From Candidatus Bathyarchaeota archaeon (GTDB lineage: Archaea; Thermoproteota; Bathyarchaeia; Bathyarchaeales; Bathycorpusculaceae): a stretch of DNA of 64,000 nucleotides. Shown piece after piece: positions 35,012 through 44,000 of this stretch. The notes beneath the pieces were generated by a model. That model was given only the letters and a program-made list of their open reading frames with translations, made no database searches and was not told the origin of the DNA. Position numbers and translations under genes: made by a program. Every line of letters starts with the position of its first letter. The stretch's first letter is position 1. The DNA is taken from assembly GCA_018396875.1 (NCBI GenBank), contig JAGTQG010000001.1, positions 105,528 through 169,527 of the forward strand. Direction: 5' to 3'.

Positions 35012-35434
35012 ATGCCTGCAAGGAAGATGCGAATTGAAATATTCGATAGTGAAGGCAACAAGTATAGCATAGCCTTTGAAGGGCAAATAACCCGAGAGAA
35101 GGCTTTACGCTTACTTGATCTTGTTGAACTTTTAGGTGGAGTGAGCAGTACCTCAACATCTGAGGTAAACATGTCTTCAAGCGGAACATCCAAATTCGAG
35201 AAGGTACTGTCGGTTATCCATAAACACTTTCCAATAGCCTGGTTTACCTCCAAAGAAATCCAAGCGGCATACGAGCAAGAATTTAAGGAACCAATAGGCT
35301 TGAGCACGGTCGCCACATACTTGGCTCGAATGGCAAATAAGGGGCTGCTCATAAAAGCAGGGGCGTCAAACCGCTTGAAATACAGAACCTCTCCAAGCCC
35401 AACCCATATTGTTGTTAAACAATCAGCGCCCTAA
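35012..35434 (+). CDS. Predicted winged-helix protein next to the origin
   Basis: 140 aa, not assigned to a named family by me. The N-terminal 45 residues form a small beta-rich module (RIEIFDSEGNKYSIAFEGQI) followed by a helix ending in VELLGGVS. A Ser/Thr linker (47-60) leads to a winged-helix domain (about 62-128) with FTSKEIQAAYEQEF and LSTVATYLARMANKGLL as recognition helix. A DNA-binding role is likely. Its place beside the candidate origin makes a replication or local regulatory role possible. ATG with AGGGTG 12 nt upstream. Confidence 0.75.
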   Translation: MPARKMRIEIFDSEGNKYSIAFEGQITREKALRLLDLVELLGGVSSTSTSEVNMSSSGTSKFEKVLSVIHKHFPIAWFTSKEIQAAYEQEFKEPIGLSTVATYLARMANKGLLIKAGASNRLKYRTSPSPTHIVVKQSAP

Positions 35435-36144
35435 GATTCTTCTAACTCAGTCTTTTTTAGAAACTTCTCCATCTCTTTTTTTACACTATATCTGAATGGA
35501 ATTTTGCTTGAATCCCTCTCGAGGTACCCCTCTTCATATAGCTTCTTCATCAACCTTGCCGTGTGCTCGCGGCTCAGCTTTATCCTATCCTTAATTTCTG
35601 GGGCTGTTTTCGGGCCTTCTGAGGCAAGCATTTCTAGGACAGCAAGTTCTGTGTCTGTTAAATGGGCGAGTGCTTTTTCTTTCTTTATAGGTATAACTGT
35701 CTCTATTCCGGCTTCTGGAAGAGCTTGTGGTTGTCGAACTTCCCCCTCTAGCAAAGAAACTTTTGATGCTAGTTCCTCGTGAGAAGTGGTGATATCACGG
35801 ATTTGCTTTTCAAGATCGGCTAAATGTGAGGTTAAATTGCTAAAATTTTTGAGTGGTTCATTAATTCTGTCCTCTAGTGTTTTGAGCTTATCTTCAACTC
35901 CCTTTACCCTGCTTAGGGCCTCTTCGCTTCTAGTAGATGAAGCCTCAACCTTGAAGGCAATTTTTTCTATATTCTCAACTGCCCGTTTAAGCTCCCGGCT
36001 AAAACTCAAAAGCACATCATTAAAGGAGGCTTTTGCCTTTTCGTATTCCTTCCTTAGTTTAACAATATGTCTGTAATATTCTAGGCTAAAACCGATAGTT
36101 GCAGCAAACAACACAATAGACATAACAATCACAAGATCAATCAT
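35431..36144 (-). CDS. Membrane-anchored coiled-coil winged-helix protein
   Basis: 237 aa. One N-terminal transmembrane helix (about 3-22, IDLVIVMSIVLFAATIGFSL). A long coiled coil follows (about 30-140, heptads around FSRELKRAVENIEKIAFKVE), then a C-terminal MarR/ArsR-like winged helix (about 165-230, LTDTELAVLEMLASEGP and KDRIKLSREHTARLMKKLYEEGYLERD). This would tether a DNA-binding domain to the membrane. ATG 36144 has AGGTGACGAGC upstream and gives the exposed membrane helix; longer starts run into the operator region. Operator-like repeats lie upstream, so it may regulate itself. The 3' ends of this gene and the 35012 gene overlap by 4 bp. Confidence 0.75.
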   Translation of the reverse strand: MIDLVIVMSIVLFAATIGFSLEYYRHIVKLRKEYEKAKASFNDVLLSFSRELKRAVENIEKIAFKVEASSTRSEEALSRVKGVEDKLKTLEDRINEPLKNFSNLTSHLADLEKQIRDITTSHEELASKVSLLEGEVRQPQALPEAGIETVIPIKKEKALAHLTDTELAVLEMLASEGPKTAPEIKDRIKLSREHTARLMKKLYEEGYLERDSSKIPFRYSVKKEMEKFLKKTELEES

Positions 36145-36193
36145 GCTCGTCACCTGTGACTCCATTGTAAGCGTGCTGTGATTTCCATATGTT

Positions 36194-36209
36194 GCATCAC
36201 ATATCACAG
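36194..36209. promoter_or_regulatory. Operator-like repeat 1
   Basis: GCATCACATATCACAG shares CATCACATATCACA with the reverse complement of repeat 3. It lies about 50 bp before the start of the membrane winged-helix gene, at the expected transcription start, since a TATA-like TTTAAACA on the minus strand lies near 36223-36232. Confidence 0.5.
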
Positions 36210-36258
36210 TATTGGAACGTAAATGTTTAAAAAACTTGCGTCTATGCTTATGTCCTAT

Positions 36259-36276
36259 GATATCACATGTCACAAC
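36259..36276. promoter_or_regulatory. Operator-like repeat 2
   Basis: GATATCACATGTCACAAC has a near-palindromic centre (TGTGACATGTGATA on the other strand) and matches repeats 1 and 3 with one or two changes. It lies upstream of the TATA-like element. Confidence 0.5.
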
Positions 36277-36353
36277 ATTATGCTAAGAAAGCCCTTTTAA
36301 AGTCCTCTTTTTCGTTTTCTGACCATTTCTTTAAAATAATCTGTTTGTCATTT

Positions 36354-36372
36354 TGTGATATGTGATGTCACA
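36354..36372. promoter_or_regulatory. Operator-like repeat 3
   Basis: TGTGATATGTGATGTCACA overlaps the last codons of the 36368 gene. Its left half is the reverse complement of repeat 1, and its right half TGTGATGTCACA is an imperfect dyad. Three copies within 180 bp suggest a cooperative regulator. Confidence 0.5.
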
Positions 36373-36847
36373 GTTTGTCTTCGAGAGCTTTAGAAAGGTT
36401 TTCTAGACTTGTTTCAAGCTCCTCTCTCAATATTTTTAGTAACTTCCTTTGTTCTTCAACGTGTTCCTTCTCACTTGGCAGGTTTTTGTGCGCTTCTATG
36501 TATTCCTGAAGCCTGTTCGCTGTTTCAATATATGGGTCAAGTTTTGTGCTTTCAAAGATTCCTAAATAACCGAGAAGGAGTATTGTGTAGATAGATTTAA
36601 TGACATTTTTTTCTGCTTGTTTTAATGTCCTATTAAAGGCACCGCGGCTTATTTTTGCCTTTGTTAAGCGTAATCTGGCTTTTTCGTCGTATTTTAAGGG
36701 TTTTCCGGATATGTTTTCTGCTAAAACATTTATTAGCAGAGTTTCAAGCTGCGTTTTTGTTAGATGGCTGTTTTTTGCCAGTATTTTGACAATGGGGTCT
36801 TCTAAAGACTTTTTCAACCACTGTTGCACGACATCTTTAAGCTTCAT
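36368..36847 (-). CDS. Unknown helical protein (possible HTH)
   Basis: 159 aa; I do not recognise a family. All-alpha by appearance. A segment around LTKTQLETLLINVLAENI and LTKAKISRGAFNRTLKQAEKNVIKSIYTILLLGYLGI (about 30-98) could be a helix-turn-helix core. The C-terminal 50 residues are a charged coiled coil (KEHVEEQRKLLKILREELET). No membrane helix. ATG 36847 with GGTGATC 7 nt upstream is preferred to GTG 36859. It sits upstream of the membrane winged-helix gene, and operator-like repeats fill the gap between them. Confidence 0.65.
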   Translation of the reverse strand: MKLKDVVQQWLKKSLEDPIVKILAKNSHLTKTQLETLLINVLAENISGKPLKYDEKARLRLTKAKISRGAFNRTLKQAEKNVIKSIYTILLLGYLGIFESTKLDPYIETANRLQEYIEAHKNLPSEKEHVEEQRKLLKILREELETSLENLSKALEDKL

Positions 36848-36989
36848 TCTTTTGATCACCAGTTTTTGTTTGGTGAATACAGTTTTGTATACGAGGTTTT
36901 AAGGCTTGTGAAACGTTTCTTTTTTATTCGGTTTAAGCGATAACTATTTTACGTGCTGGGTTGCATAGCACATGACGAGGTAAGCTTAA

Positions 36990-38168
36990 ATGCCAAACTT
37001 TAGAGCCGCTGAACGCTTAAAAAACATAAAGCGTTCTGGAATACGCCGATTTTTTGCAGCAGCCCAAGAAATTCCCGACGTTATTAATTTAAGTGTTGGT
37101 GAACCGGATTTTACCCCGCCGAGGCCTGTTTTGGAGGAGGCTTGGCGAGCCATTTTAGATGGTAAAACTCACTACGCTCCTACCAACGGAATTCCTGAAC
37201 TTAGAGAGGCTTTGGTGGAGAAAGCTTACAAGGATTATGGGCTGCGTTATGATCCAGACTCTGAGGTTTTGGTGACTGTTGGTGGGACGGAGGCTATCTT
37301 TCTTGCCTTGCTTGCTTTGGTGAATCCCGGAGACGAAGTATTGCTTCCCAACCCTGGTTTTGTATGCTATGAACCTGGTGTTTTGTTGGCTGGTGGCGTG
37401 CCCGTCTCGTTTCCGTTGCTGGAGGATAATGGATTTAAACCTTCGATCGAAAGTGTGACGTCACGTGTCACAGAGAGGTCACGTGTGATGATAGTTAACT
37501 CGCCGAACAATCCAACGGGCATGGTGCTTTCTTACAATGAAGCGACTGCATTAGCGAAGGTTGCTGTTGAACGTGATCTTATTGTGATTTCTGACGAAGT
37601 ATACGAAAAAATATTGTATGATGGAACTAAACATTATTGTATGGCAGCTTTCCCAGGAATGAAAGAGCGAACACTGGTTGTTGGTTCTTTTTCTAAAACG
37701 TATGCTATGACTGGCCTTAGAATTGGCTACATTTATGGACCAAAGGAATTAATTTCTCCAATATGGCTTGTCCACCAATATCTTGTTGCATGTGTAGATA
37801 ATTTTGCCCAATATGCAGCGCTGGCGGCGTTAAAAGGACCGCAAGATTTTGTGGAAAACATGGTTAGAGAGTTTGATAGGAGGCGACGTTTTGTCTTCAA
37901 AAGGATTAATGAAATTGAGGGCTTTAAATGCGCACTTCCCAAGGGCGCTTTTTACTTTTTCCCGAACATCAAACACTTTCAAATGTCTTCGGAACATTTT
38001 GCGGATTTACTCTTAAAAGAAGCTCGTGTGGCGACGGTTCCAGGTTCAACTTTCGGGTCTTACGGCGAAGGCTATATTAGGATCTCGTATGCCGCTGCTT
38101 ATGAACAGTTGGAAGAGGCAATGGACCGCATAGAGAAAACTGTTAAGAAGCTGAAGATTGCGGTCTAA
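36990..38168 (+). CDS. Class I/II aminotransferase (aspartate/aromatic type)
   Basis: 392 aa PLP enzyme, fold type I. VGEPDFTPP, THYAPTNGIPELREAL, NSPNNPTG (170-177), SDEVYE and SFSKTYAMTGLRIGY (PLP-Lys236) are all present, as is the C-terminal RISYA carboxylate-binding Arg. Archaeal relatives use aspartate, alanine or aromatic substrates, so specificity is open. ATG start. It is convergent with the nitrilase gene, overlapping by 4 bp. Confidence 0.9.
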   Translation: MPNFRAAERLKNIKRSGIRRFFAAAQEIPDVINLSVGEPDFTPPRPVLEEAWRAILDGKTHYAPTNGIPELREALVEKAYKDYGLRYDPDSEVLVTVGGTEAIFLALLALVNPGDEVLLPNPGFVCYEPGVLLAGGVPVSFPLLEDNGFKPSIESVTSRVTERSRVMIVNSPNNPTGMVLSYNEATALAKVAVERDLIVISDEVYEKILYDGTKHYCMAAFPGMKERTLVVGSFSKTYAMTGLRIGYIYGPKELISPIWLVHQYLVACVDNFAQYAALAALKGPQDFVENMVREFDRRRRFVFKRINEIEGFKCALPKGAFYFFPNIKHFQMSSEHFADLLLKEARVATVPGSTFGSYGEGYIRISYAAAYEQLEEAMDRIEKTVKKLKIAV

Positions 38169-38998
38169 AGCTTTTCAGCGTTCTCCTTTATTTTGTCAAA
38201 AAGCTCTGGACGCAAGTCTCTCAGTGTTGGAACAAATGCTTCTACGGGCTTTATGTCTGAATAGTCAACTTCGCCGATCACTAAATCTTCTTCATCATAT
38301 TTTGCGATGGACAATGCCCTTCCGTTTGGGCCTATTAACCTACTTCCTCCCCAAAACTGTAGTCCGTTTTCTATGCCTACTAGGTTCACATAAGCTAAAA
38401 ACGCCGTGTTTTCTATGGCTCTTGCTGCCGTGAGGATTTCAAAGAAAACGCGTCTTACGGCGGGTGAGGCTGATATGCATACAATTAGCTGTGCTCCTTC
38501 GAGACGTGTTAGGCGGCTTACCTCTGGGAAGAAAATGTCATAGCATATAATAAGCCCTATTTTGCCGAGTTCGGTGTCAAACACACCCGTTTGGTAGCCC
38601 GGCCTAAAATATCTCTTTTCTTCGAAGACGCTGTGGGTCGGTAGGTGCATTTTGCGGTATTTCCCCACGAAGCCTTTCGGTCCAACTAAAACAGCAGTGT
38701 TATATAGGGTTGCTTGAGCTTTTTCGCTTAATTCGGGCATGCCGAAAACTATGTATACTCCATGCTGTTTAGCAATTTTTTCTATAGCTGCGGTGGAAGG
38801 GCCTGGAACGGGCTCTGCTAATTCATAGAGTTCATCCCTTACGACGTATCCGGTTAATGAAAGCTCTGGAAAAATCACGAGGTCTGCGTTTTGTTGCCGT
38901 GCATTTTCCGTATAAGCCTCAATCTTTTGTATATTCGCTTTTTTGTCTCCTCTTTGGCAGCTGATTTGGGCGAGGGCAACTTTAAACTTTTGTTTCAT
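38165..38998 (-). CDS. Carbon-nitrogen hydrolase (nitrilase superfamily)
   Basis: 277 aa. The Glu-Lys-Cys triad is in FPELSLTGY, KYRKMHLP and IICYDIFFPE, with a following Glu in FFPEV. It acts on a C-N bond of an amide or nitrile. It lies 18 nt downstream of an ammonia-dependent NAD synthetase on the same strand, so it may act as a stand-alone amidase supplying ammonia. The synthetase lacks a fused glutaminase domain. ATG with AAAGGTGG upstream. Confidence 0.88.
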   Translation of the reverse strand: MKQKFKVALAQISCQRGDKKANIQKIEAYTENARQQNADLVIFPELSLTGYVVRDELYELAEPVPGPSTAAIEKIAKQHGVYIVFGMPELSEKAQATLYNTAVLVGPKGFVGKYRKMHLPTHSVFEEKRYFRPGYQTGVFDTELGKIGLIICYDIFFPEVSRLTRLEGAQLIVCISASPAVRRVFFEILTAARAIENTAFLAYVNLVGIENGLQFWGGSRLIGPNGRALSIAKYDEEDLVIGEVDYSDIKPVEAFVPTLRDLRPELFDKIKENAEKL

Positions 38999-39016
38999 GT
39001 AACCACCTTTTTGTGG

Positions 39017-39853
39017 CTAAGGGAGAGGTATTCTAAAGTCGAAGCCCACAGTTCTATATTGAAGTTTTGTTGTTAGGGGCAGCCTCCTTTTATGTTCCAT
39101 GGCCTTCCATCGTTTTTTCACTTTTTCTACCAAATCCTTTGGTAAGCCCAACTCTTCTGCTATTTGCTCTGTCTTCATAAAGTGTTCTAAGCCATAGAGC
39201 ACGAGGTCAAGAATTTCATATTTTAGGCCTATTTCTTCCTCTGCTGTTTGGCCTGGCCAAAGCATTGGGGATGGTGGTTTGTCAACAATTTCATCTGGCA
39301 CACCTACATGTCTTGCTAGTTTTCGAACTTGTGTTTTATATAAGTCCATTAGAGGGGCTATATCTGCGGCAGCGTCTCCCCATTTTGTGAAGTAGCCAAT
39401 CATCACTTCAGATTTGTCCGAACTTCCACAGACAATGAGGTTCAGTTTATTAGCATAGTAGTAAAGGTAGAGCATGCGAGTGCGGGCTTTTAAGTTGCCT
39501 TTGGAAAGCTTGTCTTTTAGGTCGAAAATCGGTATGCTTTTCTGTAATGCTTCAAGGGTCGATGTGATATCAATTGTTTCGGTTTTAATGCCGAATTTTT
39601 CCGCAACAAGTTTGGCGTGCTTGATGTCCAGAGGGTTGTAGGTTTCTTTCTCTGGAAGCATTAGCCCCAGAACCTTGCTTCCTCCAATGGCTAAGGCTGA
39701 AAGAGCTGCAGCGGTGCTGCTGTCAACACCTCCGGAAAGGCCCAGCACTATCCCATTTGCGTTTGCTTTTTCGACGTAGTCTCTTATGAAGCGGGTGATT
39801 TTGGTTTTCACTTCTTCCCAATTTAAGTCTAAAACCTGCTGAGTGAGCTTCAA
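39017..39853 (-). CDS. nadE: NH3-dependent NAD+ synthetase
   Basis: 278 aa. It amidates nicotinic acid adenine dinucleotide. The PP-loop is GLSGGVDSS (38-46), followed by CGSSDKSEVMIGYFTKWGDAAAD and the GLPKDLVEKV tail region. There is no N-terminal glutaminase domain, so ammonia must come from elsewhere; the adjacent nitrilase homologue is a candidate. TTG start at 39853 with GTGGATC upstream. NAD kinase is also in the window (57286). Confidence 0.93.
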   Translation of the reverse strand: MKLTQQVLDLNWEEVKTKITRFIRDYVEKANANGIVLGLSGGVDSSTAAALSALAIGGSKVLGLMLPEKETYNPLDIKHAKLVAEKFGIKTETIDITSTLEALQKSIPIFDLKDKLSKGNLKARTRMLYLYYYANKLNLIVCGSSDKSEVMIGYFTKWGDAAADIAPLMDLYKTQVRKLARHVGVPDEIVDKPPSPMLWPGQTAEEEIGLKYEILDLVLYGLEHFMKTEQIAEELGLPKDLVEKVKKRWKAMEHKRRLPLTTKLQYRTVGFDFRIPLP

Positions 39854-39948
39854 CTTGGATCCACAATGCTTATTGGATTAGGCAAGTATTTAAGGACGAA
39901 GATAGAATAATGTTAAGGGTTCCATTAGTTTCCATGAAGGATTGAGGT

Positions 39949-40215
39949 ATGGGGCGCAGAAGGAGAAAAGTCATCCGAATTCCCAAGAAAAAACTGCCCA
40001 AGTTCTTTTCATGTCCCAACTGTGGCAAGCAAGCCGTCCGGGTAGAGCTGCTTCGTGAGGAAGGTCGAGCCGTCGTAAGCTGTGGAAGCTGCGGCGCGAA
40101 AGAAGAGTTTCCATTTAAGACAGCTTTAAGTGAAGTAGACTTTTATTGCATGTTTACAGACAAATTTTACAGCGGATTGAGGCATGTACCTACGGAGATT
40201 AAAGGGACGGAGTAA
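39949..40215 (+). CDS. elf1: Transcription elongation factor Elf1-like zinc-ribbon protein
   Basis: 88 aa. A basic start [17 protein letters not shown] is followed by a zinc ribbon with CPNC and CGSC and the conserved C-terminal [14 protein letters not shown]. This is the Elf1 pattern known from eukaryotes and TACK/Asgard archaea, thought to assist RNA polymerase through obstacles. GAGGT precedes the ATG. It lies 11 nt upstream of the GGGP synthase gene, probably in the same transcript. Confidence 0.9.
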   Translation: MGRRRRKVIRIPKKKLPKFFSCPNCGKQAVRVELLREEGRAVVSCGSCGAKEEFPFKTALSEVDFYCMFTDKFYSGLRHVPTEIKGTE

Positions 40216-40226
40216 AAGGGAAAAGT

Positions 40227-40985
40227 ATGGTAGGCGCCGTAGAGCAATATCTAATTGACAAAATTAGTTCTGAGGGGACTATACATATAACTTTGATAGA
40301 TCCCGAAAAGGTTACGCTTTCTCAAGCATTAGCTATTGCTGAGACAGCAAAGATCAGCGGGACTTCCGCCATAATGGTGGGCGGTTCAACATTTATTTCA
40401 ACGGAACATCTTGACGACGTGGTTAAGGCAATTAAACGCGAAATAAACCTTCCAGTGATCTTATTTCCAAACAATGTTACAAGCATAAGCCGCTACGCTG
40501 ACGCCATATGGTTTATGTCGTTGTTAAACTCTACAGACCCTTACTTCATAATCGGTGCTCAGGTTCTGGGTGCTCCCTTGATTAAAAAGTACCATTTGGA
40601 ACCAATTCCGATGGGCTACATTATTGTTGGTGAAGGTGGTACGGCGGGCATTATTGGGAAGGCTATACCGATTCCATATGATAAGCCTGAACTGGCTGCG
40701 GCGCATGCCTTGGCTGGGCAGTACCTTGGCATGCGCTTCATTTACTTGGAGGCTGGGTCGGGCGCAAAAAATCCAGTGCCCCAGGAGATGATTCGCGTGG
40801 TTAAGCAATGTATAAGCGTTCCCTTGATTGTTGGCGGAGGGATAAGGTCTAAGGATCAAGCGGTGGCGGCTGCTTCGGCGGGAGCAGACATAATTGTTAC
40901 GGGCAACATTGTGGAGGATGGACAGGTTAGGAACAAAGTTTCTGAAATTATTGAGGGAATTAAACGCGGCAAATCCCAAGAATGA
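40227..40985 (+). CDS. Geranylgeranylglyceryl phosphate synthase
   Basis: 252 aa TIM barrel. It makes the first ether bond between glycerol-1-phosphate and geranylgeranyl-PP. Motifs: HITLIDPEK, MVGGSTFIS, LFPNNVTSISRYADAIWFMS, IYLEAGSGAKNPV and VGGGIRSKDQA with the terminal GADIIVTGNIVEDG phosphate loop. The group II type is likely from length and motifs. AAAGGGAAAAG precedes the ATG. It works immediately before the UbiA-type enzyme at 17501. Confidence 0.94.
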   Translation: MVGAVEQYLIDKISSEGTIHITLIDPEKVTLSQALAIAETAKISGTSAIMVGGSTFISTEHLDDVVKAIKREINLPVILFPNNVTSISRYADAIWFMSLLNSTDPYFIIGAQVLGAPLIKKYHLEPIPMGYIIVGEGGTAGIIGKAIPIPYDKPELAAAHALAGQYLGMRFIYLEAGSGAKNPVPQEMIRVVKQCISVPLIVGGGIRSKDQAVAAASAGADIIVTGNIVEDGQVRNKVSEIIEGIKRGKSQE

Positions 40986-41060
40986 AAGCTGCAGCTTTTG
41001 CTTCCAGCGTTAAGAAAACAGAAATAAATTTACTGTGGTAACTGTCGGTGGGAGCTAAGC

Positions 41061-44000
41061 TTGAGCATTCAAATGAGCCGCAGTTACGCTGAATACGTTG
41101 AAAGCTTAGAGAGACAGCTTGAACAGTTATATGACATAAGCCGAAGAGCCCGGGAAAAGGGCTTGGATCCCTCGCTTAAACCGGAATGTGAAGTAGCCAA
41201 GGATATGGCTGACCTTGTGGAGGGACTCGTTGGACCAAAAGGGGTAGCGCAAAGAATCCGAGAGCTGAGCGTAAAACTTCCAAGGGAAGAGTTGGCCTTC
41301 AAAATTGCCGAGGAAATTGTTTATGGAAGATTTGGACACATGGAACCGGAGGCTGCTGCTGAACAAGCCATACGCACTGCACTGGCAATACTCACTGAGG
41401 GACTCACAGCCGCCCCTGTTCAAGGCGTGGCACAGGTAAAAATTAAGACGAATCCGGATCATTCAAAGTATTTGGCCATATATTTTGCTGGCCCGATTCG
41501 TTCCGCCGGTGGCACGGATCAAGCCTTGACCTTGGTTATCGGGGATTTTATCCGTAGGCTTTTGGGCCTAGACCGCTACAAGCCCACTGAGGAGGAGATT
41601 GCCCGTTTCATTGAAGAGATTAGACTTTATGAACGCTCCGTCAGCCGTTTCCAATATCATGTCTCCGACGAGGAATTAGCCAAAGCGCTTCGATGGCTAC
41701 CTGTAGAAGTCACCGGGACAGAAACAGATCCATATGAAGTGTCCTCTTACCGTAATTTGCCACGCATTGAAACTAACCGAGTGAGGGGCGGCGCGTTACG
41801 TGTTGTGAATGATGGTATTGTGGGGCGAGCCTCAAAAGTTTGGGCTATTGTGGAGAAGCTTGGAATCCAAGGATGGGACTGGTTAAAGGAAATTCGGAAA
41901 ATGTCTGAGAAAAAATCCGCGGGTTTCATGGACGACGTTGTTGCTGGTCGCCCAATTTTTTCGTTTCCATCTAGACGAGGGGGATTCCGCCTACGTTACG
42001 GGCGTTCCAGAAACACTGGGTTAACTGCTGTTGGCATTCACCCTGCAACAATGCTTGTCTTACAGGGTTTTATAGCCGCTGGCACACAACTCCGCTTAGA
42101 GCTGCCCGGGAAAGGAGGCATAGCATTACCCGTCGATTTCTTAGAGCCTCCCATCGTTAAGTTGCGAGGCGGTTCCGTGGTTAGGGTTTCATTGGATAAT
42201 TTCTCTGAGATTAGGGACCAGATTGAAAAAATTCTGTTTTTAGGCGACATTCTAGTGAGCTTTGGAGATTTTCTCTATCAAGGAAAGAGTTTGGCTCCAG
42301 CTGGCTATGTAGAAGAATGGTGGGCAGCCGATTTAGAGAGGGCTATAGGCGACAAGTTTGAGGGTAGCCTGGAACGGGCTGCGACAGAAGCCGGGACAAC
42401 CGTGGAAAGGCTTAGAGAGTTTCTCAAGGACCCCTTTGTAAATAAGCCCTCCTGCAAGGAAGCGGTAAATTTAGCCTTGAAACTGGGGGTGCCTCTCCAT
42501 CCAGCCTTTACGCCATTTTGGGCAAATTTGGGCTCCGTCGAAGACGTAAAACTTCTGAGGGCGTGGTTGCTGTCGTCTCAAGTGAAAGTCGAAGATGGTT
42601 GCGTTTACGAGGTTGTTGGGGATTTAGATGAAGGGGTTAAAAGAGCCCTTGAGCTTATATGCCTACCCCACGAAGTCTCGAATGATAAAATAGTGGTCAA
42701 AGGCGATGACGCATCTTCTCTTGCCTTCTGTCTGGGGTATGGCCGTCCTGACATTGATCTGTCCGACTGCGGATCAGTTTTAGATGCTCTCACACGCCTT
42801 TCAGGGATTAAAGTGAAGAATAAGGCGCCAACTTTTGTTGGGGCTAGGATGGGTCGCCCAGAGAAGGCCAAAAGGCGGGAGATGAAACCCCTCGTGCACG
42901 TGCTTTTCCCTGTGGGTTTGGCTGGAGGTTCTCAAAGGGACATTGTTGAAGCTGCGGAAAAGGACAAAGCTTCTGTTGAGATTGTTAATCTTAAATGTCC
43001 CGCATGTGGGGTATATTCGCTTCGAATAAAATGTCCAGCGTGTGGCTCCGAAACCATCCCAGAGTTTTTCTGTCCGCGATGTGGTAGAAGCGTCAATGGT
43101 GGTGGAAGCTGTCCTGTCTGTAATGTGCCAGCGTCTCCGTGGAGAAAAAGGGACGTTAACGTTAGGGAATTGCTTGAAGAGGCTTGTAACAAGCTAGGGC
43201 TATCTCAACCTAAAGTTTTGAAGGGCGTTAAGGGTTTGACTAACGAGATGAAAATGCCTGAAATCCTCGAAAAGGGTATTTTAAGGGCAAAGTATGACTT
43301 GTCAGTGTACAAGGATGGCACCATTCGTTTTGATGCGACGAACGCCCCATTAACCCACTTCAAGCCGGCTGAAGTTGGTGTTTCCGTTGAAAAACTTGTC
43401 CAGCTTGGCTATCGCTATGACATATATGGCAGCCCTCTGACAAGTCCGGACCAGATCTGCGAGTTGAAAATTCAAGACGTTGTTATTCCGGTTAAATGTG
43501 CTGAATATTTCGTGCGTGTTGCAAACTTTTTGGACGAGCTTTTAGTGAAGGTTTACGGGCTACAACCATACTATAACGTCAAGCGTATCGAAGACCTTGT
43601 GGGGCATCTGGTTATAGGTTTGGCGCCTCACACTTCAGTCGGCATTTTAGGACGCGTTATTGGCTTCACAAATTTGAATGTGTGCTATGCGCACCCCGTT
43701 TGGCATTCCGCAAAACGCAGAGACTGCGACGGCGACGAAGATGCACTTATGCTTGCATTAGATACATTGCTAAACTTTTCTAGGAAGTATTTGCCAGCAC
43801 AGATCGGTGGAATCATGGACGCACCCTTACTCCTTATACCAGTCGTGAATCCCAAGGAAGTGCAAAGGCAAGCTCACGACTTTGACGTTGCCAGAGAGTA
43901 TCCATTAGAATTTTACGAAAAAACCTTAGAGAAACTTGAAGCTAAACAAGTGAGCTCTTTAATAGACTTGATCGAGTATAGGCTTGGAACAGAAGCCCAG

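Noticed and set aside
34737..35189. 150-codon minus-strand frame in the origin region
   Set aside because: Phe/Lys/Leu-biased low-complexity translation of T-rich DNA, overlapping the start of the winged-helix gene; no recognisable domain.
37454..37488. GTGACGTCACGTGTCAC-like repeats resembling the operators at 36.2 kb
   Set aside because: They lie inside the conserved aminotransferase coding region and match the operator core only in part.
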